Origin: Rhodospirillaceae bacterium
GTDB lineage: Bacteria > Pseudomonadota > Alphaproteobacteria > MPNO01 > UBA2964
DNA: 64,000 nt
Direction of reading: 5' to 3'
Assembly (NCBI GenBank): GCA_002720855.1
Contig: PBIN01000014.1
Coordinates: 581,619-645,618, forward strand
Positions 51,726 to 61,767 of this stretch are shown here, one piece after another (the stretch's first letter is position 1; each line of letters opens with the position of its first letter). The notes under the pieces are model-generated. The model was not told the origin of the DNA. It saw nothing but the letters and a program-made list of their open reading frames with translations, and made no database searches. The position numbers and the translations under genes are program-made.

Positions 51726-52589
51726 ATGAATACTTCTATAAAAACCTTTTTTGATAACGAAACAAATAACGCAACGCATGTTGTTTTTGACGAGAATGCA
51801 AAATCATGTGCGGTTATTGATTCGGTCCTTAATTTCGATTTCGCGGCGGGAAAAACCTCAACTGAAGCGGCGGACGCAGTCATCGATTTCATTGGCGGTG
51901 CGGAATTAACGGTTGAATGGATATTGGAAACCCATATTCACGCTGACCATTTAACGGCGGCAGCGCATTTGAAGGATCGGTTGGGGGGTAAAACAGGAAT
52001 CGGCGCTGGCGTCGTCGATGTTCAGAAGACCTTTTCGCAGATTTATGGTTTAGGAGACGAATTCACGCCTGATGGATCCCAGTTTGACCATCTCTTTGCC
52101 GATGGTGAATCTTTTAAGATCGGTGATCTGGACGCGAGAGTAATTCATACGCCGGGCCACACTCCAGCATGCGCAACCTATGTGATCGGGGACGCCGCCT
52201 TTACAGGTGATACTTTCTTTATGCCCGATTCAGGGACGGCCCGGTGTGATTTTCCTGGTGGCAGCGCCGACGATCTTTACAGTTCTCTTCAGAAAATCCT
52301 CGATCTGCCTCCAGAAACAAGATTGTTTTTAAATCATGATTATGGCTGCGGAGGCTCGCGCGACTGTTCATGGGAAACAACGGTTGCGGAACAACGAGAT
52401 GCCAACATTCATGTTGGTGCCGGAAAGCCAGCGGAAGAGTTTATAGAAATGCGTACCGGGCGTGATGCGACGCTCTCAATGCCTCGATTGGTTTTGCCCG
52501 CAATACAAGTGAATATGCGGGCGGGGCAAATGCCACCGCCAGATGCAGATGGCAATCGGTTTCTTAAAATACCTCTGAATGCGTTCTAG
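51726..52589 (+). CDS. Metallo-beta-lactamase-fold persulfide dioxygenase-like (ETHE1/Blh type)
   Basis: A 287-residue MBL-fold protein with THIHADHLTAAAHLKDRLGG (the HxHxDH iron motif, about residues 69-75), HTPGHTPACATYVIGD (the third His), FTGDTFFMPDSGTARCDFPGG (bridging Asp) and FLNHDYGC (the final His). The DSGTARCDF string is typical of persulfide dioxygenases (ETHE1, Blh). They turn glutathione persulfide into sulfite and glutathione with one iron atom. The gene is divergent from soeABC, which oxidises the product, sulfite. It has no rhodanese domain. It converges on the RND permease gene, 7 nt away. Confidence 0.85.
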   Translation: MNTSIKTFFDNETNNATHVVFDENAKSCAVIDSVLNFDFAAGKTSTEAADAVIDFIGGAELTVEWILETHIHADHLTAAAHLKDRLGGKTGIGAGVVDVQKTFSQIYGLGDEFTPDGSQFDHLFADGESFKIGDLDARVIHTPGHTPACATYVIGDAAFTGDTFFMPDSGTARCDFPGGSADDLYSSLQKILDLPPETRLFLNHDYGCGGSRDCSWETTVAEQRDANIHVGAGKPAEEFIEMRTGRDATLSMPRLVLPAIQVNMRAGQMPPPDADGNRFLKIPLNAF

Positions 52590-52596
52590 CGGTCAG

Positions 52597-55500
52597 CTAT
52601 TCCGCTGCTGAAGCTACTGGTACTTCGTCCATCATCGAGCCGCGCTGGCGGCGCAGGAGTGGGGAGGCGAAGGAAAGCAATGGCGGAATAATCAATAAGG
52701 TTAAGATTGCCGACATCGCGAGTCCGCCCAGAACGACCGCACCAAGGCCGCGATAGAGCTCCGATCCGGCTCCAGGAACGACAACAAGCGGCATCATTCC
52801 AAATACAGTCGTCATAGTTGACATGAAGATTGGCCGAATACGGTTTCTGGTAGCTTCTGCGATTGCTTCAGCTGCCTCCAACCCTTCCTTGCGAACGTGA
52901 TGAAGGGTTTGATGGACGAGCAAAATGGCGTTGTTCACGACGATGCCAATCAAAATGACGAAGCCGAGTACAGTCAACATATCGAGCTTGTGAACTGCTA
53001 GCTTTTGCAGTGTCTCTCTTAATTCATGCATACTTCCTATCGGTTCGTATAAAAATGCCGATATACTTTGTATGCCCTCCTGGAAGGTGAATAGCTTCAA
53101 GTACTCTGAAAAATATTCCATATATCCGGGAAGGTTGAGGAAGCTGATCCCGATTACACCGCCCGCCGTTGCCAGTGGCACGGAAAACATAATGATTAAC
53201 GGAAACACAAAGCTTTCATACAGGATTGCCATGACGAGATAGACGATAGCAATTGCTATCAGCAGGTTGATCACCATTGCATCCCAGGTACGATTTAATT
53301 CATCGGCCGTTCCCGACATGGTCAACCTAACGCCCGGAGGTAAACCACCTTTTTCCAATGGCGCCATTACTTCGTTACGGACCATCTTAATGGCTTCTTC
53401 GAGAGCGACGTTGTTTTTGGGCCTAATTTGCAGAGTGACTGTGCGGATTCTTTCAAGATGGCGAATCTCCATTGGTCCTTCCGTGACATCGATATCCGCT
53501 AATGCGGACACAGGAAGAATATGACCGGTCCGCGTGACGACTGGCAGGTTTCCGATTTCTTGGGTCGTATTGGCTTGGCCAGGGCCCGTAAGCGTAAGGT
53601 CTATACGTTTGCTTCCTCGGGTAACCTCCTTTACGCGCAAGCCATCATTGGATGCATCTACGGTTAATGCGAAATCGCGCGCTGTTAGGCCAACGTCAGC
53701 GAGCCTCAATAAATTCGGGACTACCCGAACCTCCGGCGCACCAAGTTCCAATCCAGGTTTAGGTCTAATTTGATAACCATCACGCTTCGGCATGATACGG
53801 CTCAGTATTCCCATCCCCTGCCGGGCAACTTGCAGGAGGTCTTCAAGTTCAGGGCCCGTGATGTCAAGTTCGATGACACGAGAACCTCCGAATCCGCGCC
53901 CAAACAATGACGTTTGCCGCGCAAAACCAAATGTACCGGGTTCGCTGAATACTGCTCGGCGCATGATAGGAACAAGTTCGCGCGCGCGTGTCGGGTCAAG
54001 TGCATTGGCGCCCATGAACAAATAACTCGATCGTGCGACAAACCAGAAGCGCCCCATCTTCGGCGGTCCGATATCGCACTCTCTTAAATGGAACGGAAAC
54101 CATCCCTTTTCAAATCCGAACTCCATCCGCGTATACCAAGGGTCACATTTAACCGGTTGTTCACCTTCCTTGGCCCAGTAGCGGCGTACGCTGCCTTCCA
54201 CTTTGCTCGCCATGCCGTTTAATGTCTTGAGGTTGTATCCTGGCGGTGGATTGGCGATCGCAATCACAAAATTCCGATTGCCTTCGGGCAAATAGTTTAG
54301 ATTGGGCAATAAAAACCAGGTTGCCAAAGCAGCGAAACCTGAAATTCCGACGACGACCAGGAGTCCCGCTATTTGGTTCTTTGTGACCAGGAGCGTGAAT
54401 TTACCGATAAATCTCACGAAGATACCGGCAAACCAGTCGATTACAGGAATACGCCGGGTGCCTGCGATCTTATGTGTATTCTCGCCAAGGAGTTTGTTGG
54501 CAAGGGTGGGCACGACAGTGATGGAAACAATTAGTGATAAAAGAACAGCGACGGACAGAGCAACGGCAATATCTCGAAAAAGCTGGCCGACAACCAAATT
54601 CATCACCAGGATAGGCGCAAAAACCACCACGGTCGTTACCGCCGATGCCATGATTGCACCCCATACTTCGCCGGCACCCCGAACGGCGCCTTCGAATTTT
54701 GAACTGCCTTTTTCGCGATGCCTGTAAATATTCTCCAAAACGACAATCGCAGCATCGACAACCATGCCAACTGCAAAGGCGATACCTGCAAGTGAAATCA
54801 CATTTATCGATCTGCCGAGAGCCGCAAGTGCGACAAACGATCCCACCACTGAAACAGGAATTGCCAGCGAGACGACCGCAGTTGCGCCGAATGATCGCAG
54901 GAATAGGAGCAATATGATTGCGGCAAGTGTTCCGCCGACCCAAATATTTTGAGTTACCAGTTTGACCGCTGATTTTATATAGACCGTATCGTCATGTACC
55001 TGCTTCATGACGAGGCCTTCCTTGGGCAGGATGTCTCTGTTGAGCCGTTCAACAACCTTTTTTATGCCAGCCATTGTTTCAACGACATTTGCACCAGTAT
55101 CTCTAATGGCATTTACGGCGATTGCGGGGCTGCCCAAATTGCGAATTCGGGATTGTCGTTTTTTGTGGCCGAATTCTACGTGGGCAATATCCCCTACGCG
55201 AACACGGAAAACCCTCCCCGTACTTGGGTCGCGTTCAGTTCGAAGGACGACCTCCCGAACCCGCTCAACTGTATTGAGTTCACTTTCGGTTCGGACACGG
55301 TATTCGCGTTTTCCCTCGTCAACCTCGCCCGCTGAGACGCTTATACTGGTGCCACGAAGTGCATTATTTAGATCGGGTACTGTTATTCGATAGTGTGCAA
55401 GGCGTTTCGGATCCACGATGACCCGAATTTCAGATTCATTGCCGCCATATATGTTGGCGGCGGCAACACCTTCAACGCGCTCCAACCCGTCACGGACGAC

Positions 55501-55983
55501 GTCATCAAGAAAATCTCCATAAGACCGTATCGAACGATTGTTGCCGGGTAGCTTTTTGATGGAAAACCAGGCAATCGGATTGTCATCCGTGTCACGTGTT
55601 CTAAGTAGTGGCTCATCGGCTTCGTCAGGAAGTCCGGTTACCTGCTGCAACCTGTTGTTTATAAGTAGGATCGATCTGTTTCGATCCGAATCCACGCTAA
55701 ATTCAAGACTGATAGTTCCCCGTCCGCGACGGGCTCGTGATTCCATACGTTCAAGACCCTCAAGGCCTTTGAGTTTTTCTTCCTGGGGGATGATGATCTG
55801 ACGTTCTATTTCTGTGGGTGATGCTCCTGACCATAGTGTTTGCACTATGATTAGGGGCTTTCTGACGTCAGGTGTTAACTGAATTGGGATCGCTGTAATC
55901 GCAAGCGACCCCAACAGTAAAACCATCAAAACGATCGACAGAACGGCGACAGGACGCCGGACAGCAAGTTCAATGAGTTTCAT
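52597..55983 (-). CDS. RND efflux permease, AcrB/HAE1-like
   Basis: A 1128-residue RND-family inner-membrane pump with twelve membrane segments and two large periplasmic loops (about residues 35-340 and 560-890). It is somewhat longer than AcrB (1049). It starts with KLIELAVRRPVAVLSIVLMV. The proton-relay Asp is in GIAFAVGMVVDAAIVVLEN (segment 4); segment 10 has LIGIVVNNAILLVHQT. An extra stretch of about 60 residues (YMEYFSEYLKLFTFQEGIQ, SAFLYEPIGSMHELRETL) sits between segments 9 and 10. It works with the adaptor encoded 3 nt upstream and an unseen outer-membrane channel. The substrate is unknown. Confidence 0.93.
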   Translation of the reverse strand: MKLIELAVRRPVAVLSIVLMVLLLGSLAITAIPIQLTPDVRKPLIIVQTLWSGASPTEIERQIIIPQEEKLKGLEGLERMESRARRGRGTISLEFSVDSDRNRSILLINNRLQQVTGLPDEADEPLLRTRDTDDNPIAWFSIKKLPGNNRSIRSYGDFLDDVVRDGLERVEGVAAANIYGGNESEIRVIVDPKRLAHYRITVPDLNNALRGTSISVSAGEVDEGKREYRVRTESELNTVERVREVVLRTERDPSTGRVFRVRVGDIAHVEFGHKKRQSRIRNLGSPAIAVNAIRDTGANVVETMAGIKKVVERLNRDILPKEGLVMKQVHDDTVYIKSAVKLVTQNIWVGGTLAAIILLLFLRSFGATAVVSLAIPVSVVGSFVALAALGRSINVISLAGIAFAVGMVVDAAIVVLENIYRHREKGSSKFEGAVRGAGEVWGAIMASAVTTVVVFAPILVMNLVVGQLFRDIAVALSVAVLLSLIVSITVVPTLANKLLGENTHKIAGTRRIPVIDWFAGIFVRFIGKFTLLVTKNQIAGLLVVVGISGFAALATWFLLPNLNYLPEGNRNFVIAIANPPPGYNLKTLNGMASKVEGSVRRYWAKEGEQPVKCDPWYTRMEFGFEKGWFPFHLRECDIGPPKMGRFWFVARSSYLFMGANALDPTRARELVPIMRRAVFSEPGTFGFARQTSLFGRGFGGSRVIELDITGPELEDLLQVARQGMGILSRIMPKRDGYQIRPKPGLELGAPEVRVVPNLLRLADVGLTARDFALTVDASNDGLRVKEVTRGSKRIDLTLTGPGQANTTQEIGNLPVVTRTGHILPVSALADIDVTEGPMEIRHLERIRTVTLQIRPKNNVALEEAIKMVRNEVMAPLEKGGLPPGVRLTMSGTADELNRTWDAMVINLLIAIAIVYLVMAILYESFVFPLIIMFSVPLATAGGVIGISFLNLPGYMEYFSEYLKLFTFQEGIQSISAFLYEPIGSMHELRETLQKLAVHKLDMLTVLGFVILIGIVVNNAILLVHQTLHHVRKEGLEAAEAIAEATRNRIRPIFMSTMTTVFGMMPLVVVPGAGSELYRGLGAVVLGGLAMSAILTLLIIPPLLSFASPLLRRQRGSMMDEVPVASAAE

Positions 55984-55986
55984 TCG

Positions 55987-57414
55987 CTATCCCTCCCGCG
56001 AGGAATTGGGACTGCCACGCTTGCTTTGACCTCCTGAGCCACGGCGGTCACCTTTGCCGCCTTGCCAGCCGCCTTTTCCGCCACGACCGCGCTTGCCACG
56101 CAAGCCGCCTCGTCCTCGCCGTTGACCTGGTTTTACAACTTTAATTTTCTGCCGTGGCCGAAGTCGTTCATTGCCGCGGATGACGACGCGGTCTCCTGGC
56201 TTTAACCCTTTTAGAACTTCAAAACGGAGTCCGAAGGCGTCACCAAGTTGCACAGGACGCAAATTGGCTCGCAGACCATTGTCAGTTTCCTGGACAAGGA
56301 ATACGACTTTTTTCCCTCGGCGCTGGGTGATCGCATCTTTGTGAACCGTAACGGCCTCTTTGGCAGCGCCCGAAGGAATGTGAACCTCAACGCTTTGATT
56401 CGCAGCAATAGTATCGTTTGGTGTCAGGAACTTTGGCGTGAACCGCACAATACGCGTTCGTGACAATGCGTTTTCTTCTGGTACGACTGCGCGTACTGAC
56501 GCTTTAAAGGAAACACCGAACTCTGGTTTGACATCGATTTCTACACCGTCCGTCAAGCCGCCGAGACGGTTTGCAGGTACTTCAGCTTCGATCTCCATAG
56601 ATTTTTCGTTGAGCATCGTGACGACGGGTGAACCGACGGCGACATAATTTCCCGATTCAACGGCACGCTTTGTAATCACGCCGTCGAAGGGTGCAAGGAC
56701 TTTGGCGTTGTACAGGTTTATATCTGCCATACGTAATTCGGCCCGGGCTTGTTCTTGTTTGGCTCGCGCTTCAGCTAAAGCGCTGCGAAAGCGTTCAACG
56801 TCGCGCAGTTTGTCCTGGTATCGGGCGACTGAGAATGCGGCGGACTTTCGAAGCTTCTCAAGACGTTCCAACTCTTGTGCGGATAATCTCAGCTGTGCGC
56901 CAGCGGTACGTATCTTGGCGGAAAATTCCTTCAGTTCCGCCGCCTTGAGATCGCGCTCCGCGACCAGCATAGTTGAAACAAGGGTTGCAATGACGTCACC
57001 CTTTTTAACGCGATCCCCGACCTGCACCTTTACTTCGTCGATAGCGCCCCTTGTTCGCGAAGCAACCACCCCGGTTTGACGCGCGATGACCCGCCCATAG
57101 ACCTGAACCGTTTCAACCGCTGAGCCTTTCGTTACAGCGTCTACAAATACGGTTGCCGGACCTCCTCTGCCACGCCGGCCCCCGCGTCCTCGGCGGCGCT
57201 GACTCTTGCCGCTCTTTGCAGAATTACTGCCCTTTTTCGCATCATCAGGATTTGAGGTTGCCTTCTTTTCGGATTTTTGCGCATAGGCGACGGACTGAAG
57301 TACGTGCGTGGATAGCAATGTCGTTGTTCCAAAGATGGCACAGACGACACCTAAGCTACGCAGCAGTTCAGCCACCGTTGAATTACGGCAATTCTTTTTA
57401 GCTCTGTACCTCAT
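55987..57414 (-). CDS. RND periplasmic adaptor (membrane fusion protein) with RG-rich ends
   Basis: A 475-residue adaptor for the RND pump. After an N-terminal membrane segment or signal (LRSLGVVCAIFGTTTLL...AYA), it has a lipoyl half-motif (ARQTGVVASRTRGAIDEV, VQVGDRVKKGDVIATL), a long alpha-hairpin (LKAAELKEFSAKIRTAG...), the second lipoyl half (NLYNAKVLAPFDGVITKRAV) and a beta-barrel. Unusual for the family are two Arg-Gly-rich, very basic segments: residues 72-85 (QRRRGRGGRRGRGG) and the last 48 residues. I start at ATG 57414 (MRYRAKKN), though the ribosome site is poor and the frame is open to 57540. It is 3 nt upstream of the permease gene. Confidence 0.88.
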   Translation of the reverse strand: MRYRAKKNCRNSTVAELLRSLGVVCAIFGTTTLLSTHVLQSVAYAQKSEKKATSNPDDAKKGSNSAKSGKSQRRRGRGGRRGRGGPATVFVDAVTKGSAVETVQVYGRVIARQTGVVASRTRGAIDEVKVQVGDRVKKGDVIATLVSTMLVAERDLKAAELKEFSAKIRTAGAQLRLSAQELERLEKLRKSAAFSVARYQDKLRDVERFRSALAEARAKQEQARAELRMADINLYNAKVLAPFDGVITKRAVESGNYVAVGSPVVTMLNEKSMEIEAEVPANRLGGLTDGVEIDVKPEFGVSFKASVRAVVPEENALSRTRIVRFTPKFLTPNDTIAANQSVEVHIPSGAAKEAVTVHKDAITQRRGKKVVFLVQETDNGLRANLRPVQLGDAFGLRFEVLKGLKPGDRVVIRGNERLRPRQKIKVVKPGQRRGRGGLRGKRGRGGKGGWQGGKGDRRGSGGQSKRGSPNSSREG

Positions 57415-57614
57415 GGGGTCACAAACCCTGGTCAAATTTGGTGAAATTATAGGCCCGATTAACTTACCGGGAAAAGCGGAATGTCGATTGGACACAATAT
57501 GCAAAACGCGATTTTCCTGTTCCTTCGGTTTGTTTAACACGAAATGATTCGGTGTTTTCCGTCGACTGTTGGCGTTAACGTGGCTGAATTAGACTACGAA
57601 AGACGGGACGAAAT

Positions 57615-58544
57615 ATGCCGACGTTGATATTCGACCACCAGAGTTCTGAAGAACACGATATGGGGCAAGGACATCCTGAACGGCCCGATAGGATACGCGC
57701 AGTAAGGAAAGCGCTGGAAGCGGAGCGGTTTAAGGGCCTCGAACGCCGGCAAGCGCCGCAAGCGACGGTGCAACAAATTTCACGGGTTCACGAACAATCC
57801 TATGTCGAACATTTGATTGCAGCTGTCCCCGAAGAAGGTCTTGTACGCATTGACCCTGATACCGCGATGTGTCCCGCTTCCGGCGAAGCTGCGCTCCGGG
57901 CAGCCGGTGCAATTATTGGTGCAATAGACGCGGTTATGAATGGTGACGCCAATTCGGCGTTCTGCGCGGTTCGGCCGCCCGGTCATCATGCTGAGCCGAA
58001 CCAGGGAATGGGGTTTTGCCTCTTCAACAATGTTGCAATTGGCGTTCAGCACGCCCGGCAAATCCACAATTTAGAGCGGGTGGCTGTCGTGGATTTCGAT
58101 GTTCATCACGGCAATGGTACGCAGGCGGCATTTTGGTCAGATCCGAATGTGCTTTTTGCTTCTTCACACCAATATCCATTTTACCCAGGTACAGGCGGTG
58201 AGGATGAAACAGGTGCTGGGAATATTTTCAATGTGCCGCTTGGCGCCGGCACCGGATCAGCACTGTTTCGTCAAGGTATGGAACGTGTCGTGCTACCCGC
58301 ACTAGAAGATTTCGATCCTGATTTGATTATCGTCTCGGCAGGTTTTGATGCGCATGCGCGGGATCCTCTCGCTAATATTCGCCTGGATGAGGAAGACTTT
58401 GAGTGGATTACAGGTAAGCTGGTGGATGTTGCTGGCGAATTTTGCGATGGCCGAATCATTTCCTCTCTTGAAGGGGGATACGATCTCGAGGCCTTAGAAA
58501 ACAGCGTTTCCGCCCATTTAGCGGCCTTAATGCGGGCTCAGTGA
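57615..58544 (+). CDS. Histone-deacetylase-family (AcuC/acetylpolyamine amidohydrolase-like) hydrolase
   Basis: A 309-residue zinc-dependent deacetylase of the arginase/HDAC fold. The landmarks are GQGHPERPDRIRAV, the catalytic pair RPPGHHAEPNQGMGFC (His-His near residue 118), zinc ligands in VVDFDVHHGNGTQ, the Asp of SAGFDAHARDPL, and SLEGGYDLEAL near the end. Bacterial relatives remove acetyl groups from polyamines or proteins. Length and motifs are complete. It is followed by xseB after 128 nt on the same strand but probably not in the same operon. Confidence 0.92.
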   Translation: MPTLIFDHQSSEEHDMGQGHPERPDRIRAVRKALEAERFKGLERRQAPQATVQQISRVHEQSYVEHLIAAVPEEGLVRIDPDTAMCPASGEAALRAAGAIIGAIDAVMNGDANSAFCAVRPPGHHAEPNQGMGFCLFNNVAIGVQHARQIHNLERVAVVDFDVHHGNGTQAAFWSDPNVLFASSHQYPFYPGTGGEDETGAGNIFNVPLGAGTGSALFRQGMERVVLPALEDFDPDLIIVSAGFDAHARDPLANIRLDEEDFEWITGKLVDVAGEFCDGRIISSLEGGYDLEALENSVSAHLAALMRAQ

Positions 58545-58672
58545 CGCTTTTATCGTCAATTACGCTGGAAAATTCGATATCCGGTGGTTGAAAGACCGAA
58601 AATACTGTCTAAGTTGCTCTAATTTGCAGCAATCACTAAACTTTCACGCATATACAACAGGGATTCTGTTCG

Positions 58673-58924
58673 ATGGCCAAAAGCGATAAAAAGGCTGATA
58701 TCGCCTCCCTTTCCTTTGAAGGGGCGCTTGCAGAACTGGAAGAAATCGTTCGCAAGCTTGAACAAGGAAAAAGCGATTTAGAAGATGCTCTAGGTGCCTA
58801 TGAGAGAGGTGCAGCGCTGAAAAAGCACTGTGAAACAAAATTAAAAGAAGCTAAGGCCCGCGTTGAAAAAATAAAAATGGGAGCAGACGGGGCTGGAGGA
58901 TTGGAGCCAACGAACCTTGAGTGA
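58673..58924 (+). CDS. xseB: Exodeoxyribonuclease VII small subunit
   Basis: An 83-residue helical protein of typical XseB length, with LSFEGALAELEEIVRKLEQG and LEDALGAYERGAALKKHCE, the family signature. It partners XseA (not in the window) in degrading single-stranded DNA. Its stop overlaps the ispA start by 8 nt. The xseB-ispA-dxs order is widely kept in proteobacteria and marks the start of the conserved, housekeeping end of this window. Confidence 0.95.
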   Translation: MAKSDKKADIASLSFEGALAELEEIVRKLEQGKSDLEDALGAYERGAALKKHCETKLKEAKARVEKIKMGADGAGGLEPTNLE

Positions 58925-59822
58925 AGCGAAGGTTTTGGTGCCGCTACCCGAGGCCATGGCGGAGGGGGCGGCCGCTGTAGAACAGATTTTGGATGAAATA
59001 CTGACGACGCCTCAGGGTCATGAAGCGCGGCTGTTTGAGGCTATGCGCTACGCATCGCTCAACGGCGGTAAGCGTTTGCGGCCCTTTTTAGCGTTGGAGA
59101 GTGCACGGTTGTTTGACGTGCCCGATGACTATGCTCTTAGGGCAGGCGTCGCGGTAGAGCTTATCCACTGCTATTCATTAATACATGACGATTTACCAGC
59201 GATGGATGATGACGATCTACGGCGCGGCAAACCGTCATGTCATATTGCCTTTGATGAGGCGACTGCGGTCCTGGCGGGCGATGCGCTGCAAGCCGTCGCA
59301 TTCGAAATTCTCGCCGATCCGAAGACCCATCCCGATGCTGAGGTGCGCAATGCCCTTATAAAAGGGTTGGCGTTCGCATCTGGTGGTCACGGTATGGTGG
59401 GTGGTCAAATGATTGACCTGGCAGCAGAGCATAGCGATGCCGATGTTTCGACGATAACGCGCATGCAACGCCTCAAAACTGGTGCCCTTATTAGCTTCTC
59501 ATGTGAGGCTGGCGCTATTGTCGGAAGAGCGTCTGATGATGCACGTCAGGCATTGTTGCATTACGCCCATGACCTTGGATTGGCATTTCAAATTGCTGAT
59601 GATTTGCTGGATGTGCTTGGAACTGCCGAAGATACGGGAAAGGCCACGCAGAAAGATGAAGCGGCCGGAAAGGCCACTTTTGTGTCACTTCTCGGCGTGC
59701 CGGAGGCACAGGAACGCGCGAAGTTGCTCGTTGATCAGGCCATCGCGCGACTTGACATGTTCGGTGAAAAAGCTGCACATCTGCGGGCAATTGCAAATTT
59801 CGTCGTCGAACGGCGGACATAA
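58917..59822 (+). CDS. ispA: Polyprenyl (farnesyl/geranyl) diphosphate synthase
   Basis: A 301-residue all-helical prenyltransferase that joins IPP to DMAPP/GPP to form farnesyl diphosphate. The first Asp-rich motif is in [21 protein letters not shown] (split here as DDLPAMDD and DDLRRGK), the second is [11 protein letters not shown] near residue 220, and [13 protein letters not shown] supplies the pyrophosphate-binding Lys/Arg. Translation starts at TTG 58917, inside the end of xseB. It lies 10 nt before dxs, so isoprenoid precursor and chain synthesis are co-expressed. Confidence 0.95.
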   Translation: MSEAKVLVPLPEAMAEGAAAVEQILDEILTTPQGHEARLFEAMRYASLNGGKRLRPFLALESARLFDVPDDYALRAGVAVELIHCYSLIHDDLPAMDDDDLRRGKPSCHIAFDEATAVLAGDALQAVAFEILADPKTHPDAEVRNALIKGLAFASGGHGMVGGQMIDLAAEHSDADVSTITRMQRLKTGALISFSCEAGAIVGRASDDARQALLHYAHDLGLAFQIADDLLDVLGTAEDTGKATQKDEAAGKATFVSLLGVPEAQERAKLLVDQAIARLDMFGEKAAHLRAIANFVVERRT

Positions 59823-59832
59823 GGAGGTTGCG

Positions 59833-61755
59833 TTGAGTAAGGGACCCGAAACGCCGTTGCTGGATACTGTCAAAGTTCCGGCGGATCTGCGTGAGCTAGA
59901 AGAAAAAGATTTAAAGCAGTTGGCGGATGAACTCCGGGCGGAAACCATTGATGCCGTTTCTACTACCGGTGGACATTTGGGTGCTGGTCTTGGCGTCGTA
60001 GAGTTAACCGTCGCCTTGCATTATGTATTCAATACGCCTGAAGATCGATTGGTTTGGGATGTCGGTCATCAGGCCTATCCGCACAAGATCATAACCGGAC
60101 GGCGCGAGCAAATCCGTACTCTGCGTCAGGGCGGCGGTTTATCTGGTTTTACGAAACGCTCAGAAAGTGAATATGACCCATTTGGCGCAGCCCATGCGGC
60201 GACCTCAATCTCAGCGGCGCTTGGCTTCGCGGTTGCCCGGGATTTAGACGGAGGCACCAATAATTCTATTGCCGTCATCGGCGATGGGTCTATGACGGCG
60301 GGAATGGCATATGAGGCTATGAACAACGCGGGGTCTATGGACTCCCGGCTCGTTGTCATTCTCAACGACAATGATATGTCGATTGCGCCACCCGTTGGAG
60401 CGATGAGCGCTTATCTCTCAAGACTCATTTCCTCGCGCTATTACCGTTCATTGCGTCATTTGATGCGTGATCTTGCCAAGAAGTTTCCCAAGCCGCTGGA
60501 GCAGGCGGCAACAAGATCTGAAGAGTATGCTCGTGGCCTCGTGACCGGTGGTACGATGTTTGAAGAGCTTGGCTTCTTTTATGTCGGCCCGATCGATGGT
60601 CATAACCTTGACCATCTCTTGCCCGTATTGAAGAACGTTCGCGATTCAGATGAGCCTGGTCCGGTATTAATTCATGTCGTGACCAAGAAGGGTGGCGGCT
60701 ATCCGCCAGCCGAATCTGCAGCTGACAAGTATCACGGCGTCGGCAAGTTCGATGTTGTTACCGGTACCCTGGCGAAGGCGCCGCAAGGTCCGCCGGCCTA
60801 TACTAAAGTCTTTGCGCAATCGCTCATTTCTGAAGCGGAAAAGGATGACAAGATTGTCGCGATAACCGGCGCGATGCCCTCCGGTACGGGCCTTGACCTG
60901 TTTGAGAAAGCTTATCCAGATCGTTGTTTCGATGTCGGCATCGCAGAGCAGCATGCCGTGACATTTGCAGCGGGGCTTGCAGCAGAAGGTTACAAACCGT
61001 TTGCGGCAATCTATTCGACATTTTTACAGCGGGCCTACGACTCGGTTGTCCATGACGTTGCAATCCAGAACCTTCCGGTGAGATTTGCAATGGATCGTGC
61101 GGGCATGGTTGGTGCTGACGGTGTTACCCATCAGGGGTCATTTGATATTGCCTATCTGGGTTGTCTGCCGGGTATGGTCCTTATGGCTGCCGCAGATGAG
61201 GCGGAACTCGTTCACATGGTGAAAACGCAAGTGGCGATAGACGACAGGCCTTCGGGGCTCCGCTATCCGCGCGGCAACGGCGTAGGCGTCGATATGCCAA
61301 AGACAGCGGAAATCCTTGAAATCGGCAAAGGCCGAATTATTCGGGAAGGGACCAAGGTTGCATTGTTGTCCTATGGAACCCGTTTGGCTGACTGTCTGTT
61401 GGCGGCCGACGATCTTGCAGCACGCGGATTGTCCACGACCGTTGCGGACGCGAGGTTTGCGAAACCGATCGACGAAGATTTGGTTCGGCGTTTGGCAAAT
61501 GAACATGAGGTTTTGTTAACCGTCGAAGAAGGGTCAATTGGTGGTTTTGCCAGTCAGGTCACCCATGTTCTTGCCTTTAACGGGCTGCTCGACAATGGTC
61601 TTAAATTCCGCCCTATGTACCTTCCTGACATTTACATCGATCACGATACCCAGCCTAAGCAAAATGAGATTGCTGGTCTGGATGCGGCGAACATCGTTGA
61701 TACGACTCTCAAGGCGTTGGGACAGGAAATCAGTGAAGCGCCCGCCCGGGCCTAG
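59833..61755 (+). CDS. dxs: 1-deoxy-D-xylulose-5-phosphate synthase
   Basis: A 640-residue ThDP enzyme that makes DXP from pyruvate and glyceraldehyde-3-phosphate, the entry step of the MEP isoprenoid pathway. Visible are [33 protein letters not shown], the ThDP motif [34 protein letters not shown], and the transketolase C domain ([12 protein letters not shown]). The start is TTG 59833, five bases after AAGGAGG at 59821-59827; the open frame begins 351 nt earlier inside ispA but is not coding there. The length is normal. Confidence 0.96.
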   Translation: MSKGPETPLLDTVKVPADLRELEEKDLKQLADELRAETIDAVSTTGGHLGAGLGVVELTVALHYVFNTPEDRLVWDVGHQAYPHKIITGRREQIRTLRQGGGLSGFTKRSESEYDPFGAAHAATSISAALGFAVARDLDGGTNNSIAVIGDGSMTAGMAYEAMNNAGSMDSRLVVILNDNDMSIAPPVGAMSAYLSRLISSRYYRSLRHLMRDLAKKFPKPLEQAATRSEEYARGLVTGGTMFEELGFFYVGPIDGHNLDHLLPVLKNVRDSDEPGPVLIHVVTKKGGGYPPAESAADKYHGVGKFDVVTGTLAKAPQGPPAYTKVFAQSLISEAEKDDKIVAITGAMPSGTGLDLFEKAYPDRCFDVGIAEQHAVTFAAGLAAEGYKPFAAIYSTFLQRAYDSVVHDVAIQNLPVRFAMDRAGMVGADGVTHQGSFDIAYLGCLPGMVLMAAADEAELVHMVKTQVAIDDRPSGLRYPRGNGVGVDMPKTAEILEIGKGRIIREGTKVALLSYGTRLADCLLAADDLAARGLSTTVADARFAKPIDEDLVRRLANEHEVLLTVEEGSIGGFASQVTHVLAFNGLLDNGLKFRPMYLPDIYIDHDTQPKQNEIAGLDAANIVDTTLKALGQEISEAPARA

Positions 61756-61767
61756 CCGGATTAAATA

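Noticed and set aside
58544-58575. Terminator after the HDAC-family gene
   Set aside because: Only a five-base TGACG/CGTCA pairing with no T run was found, too weak to call.
59482-59832. N-terminal extension of the dxs reading frame by 117 codons
   Set aside because: It lies wholly inside ispA in another frame, and the TTG at 59833 has an ideal AAGGAGG and gives a normal Dxs length.
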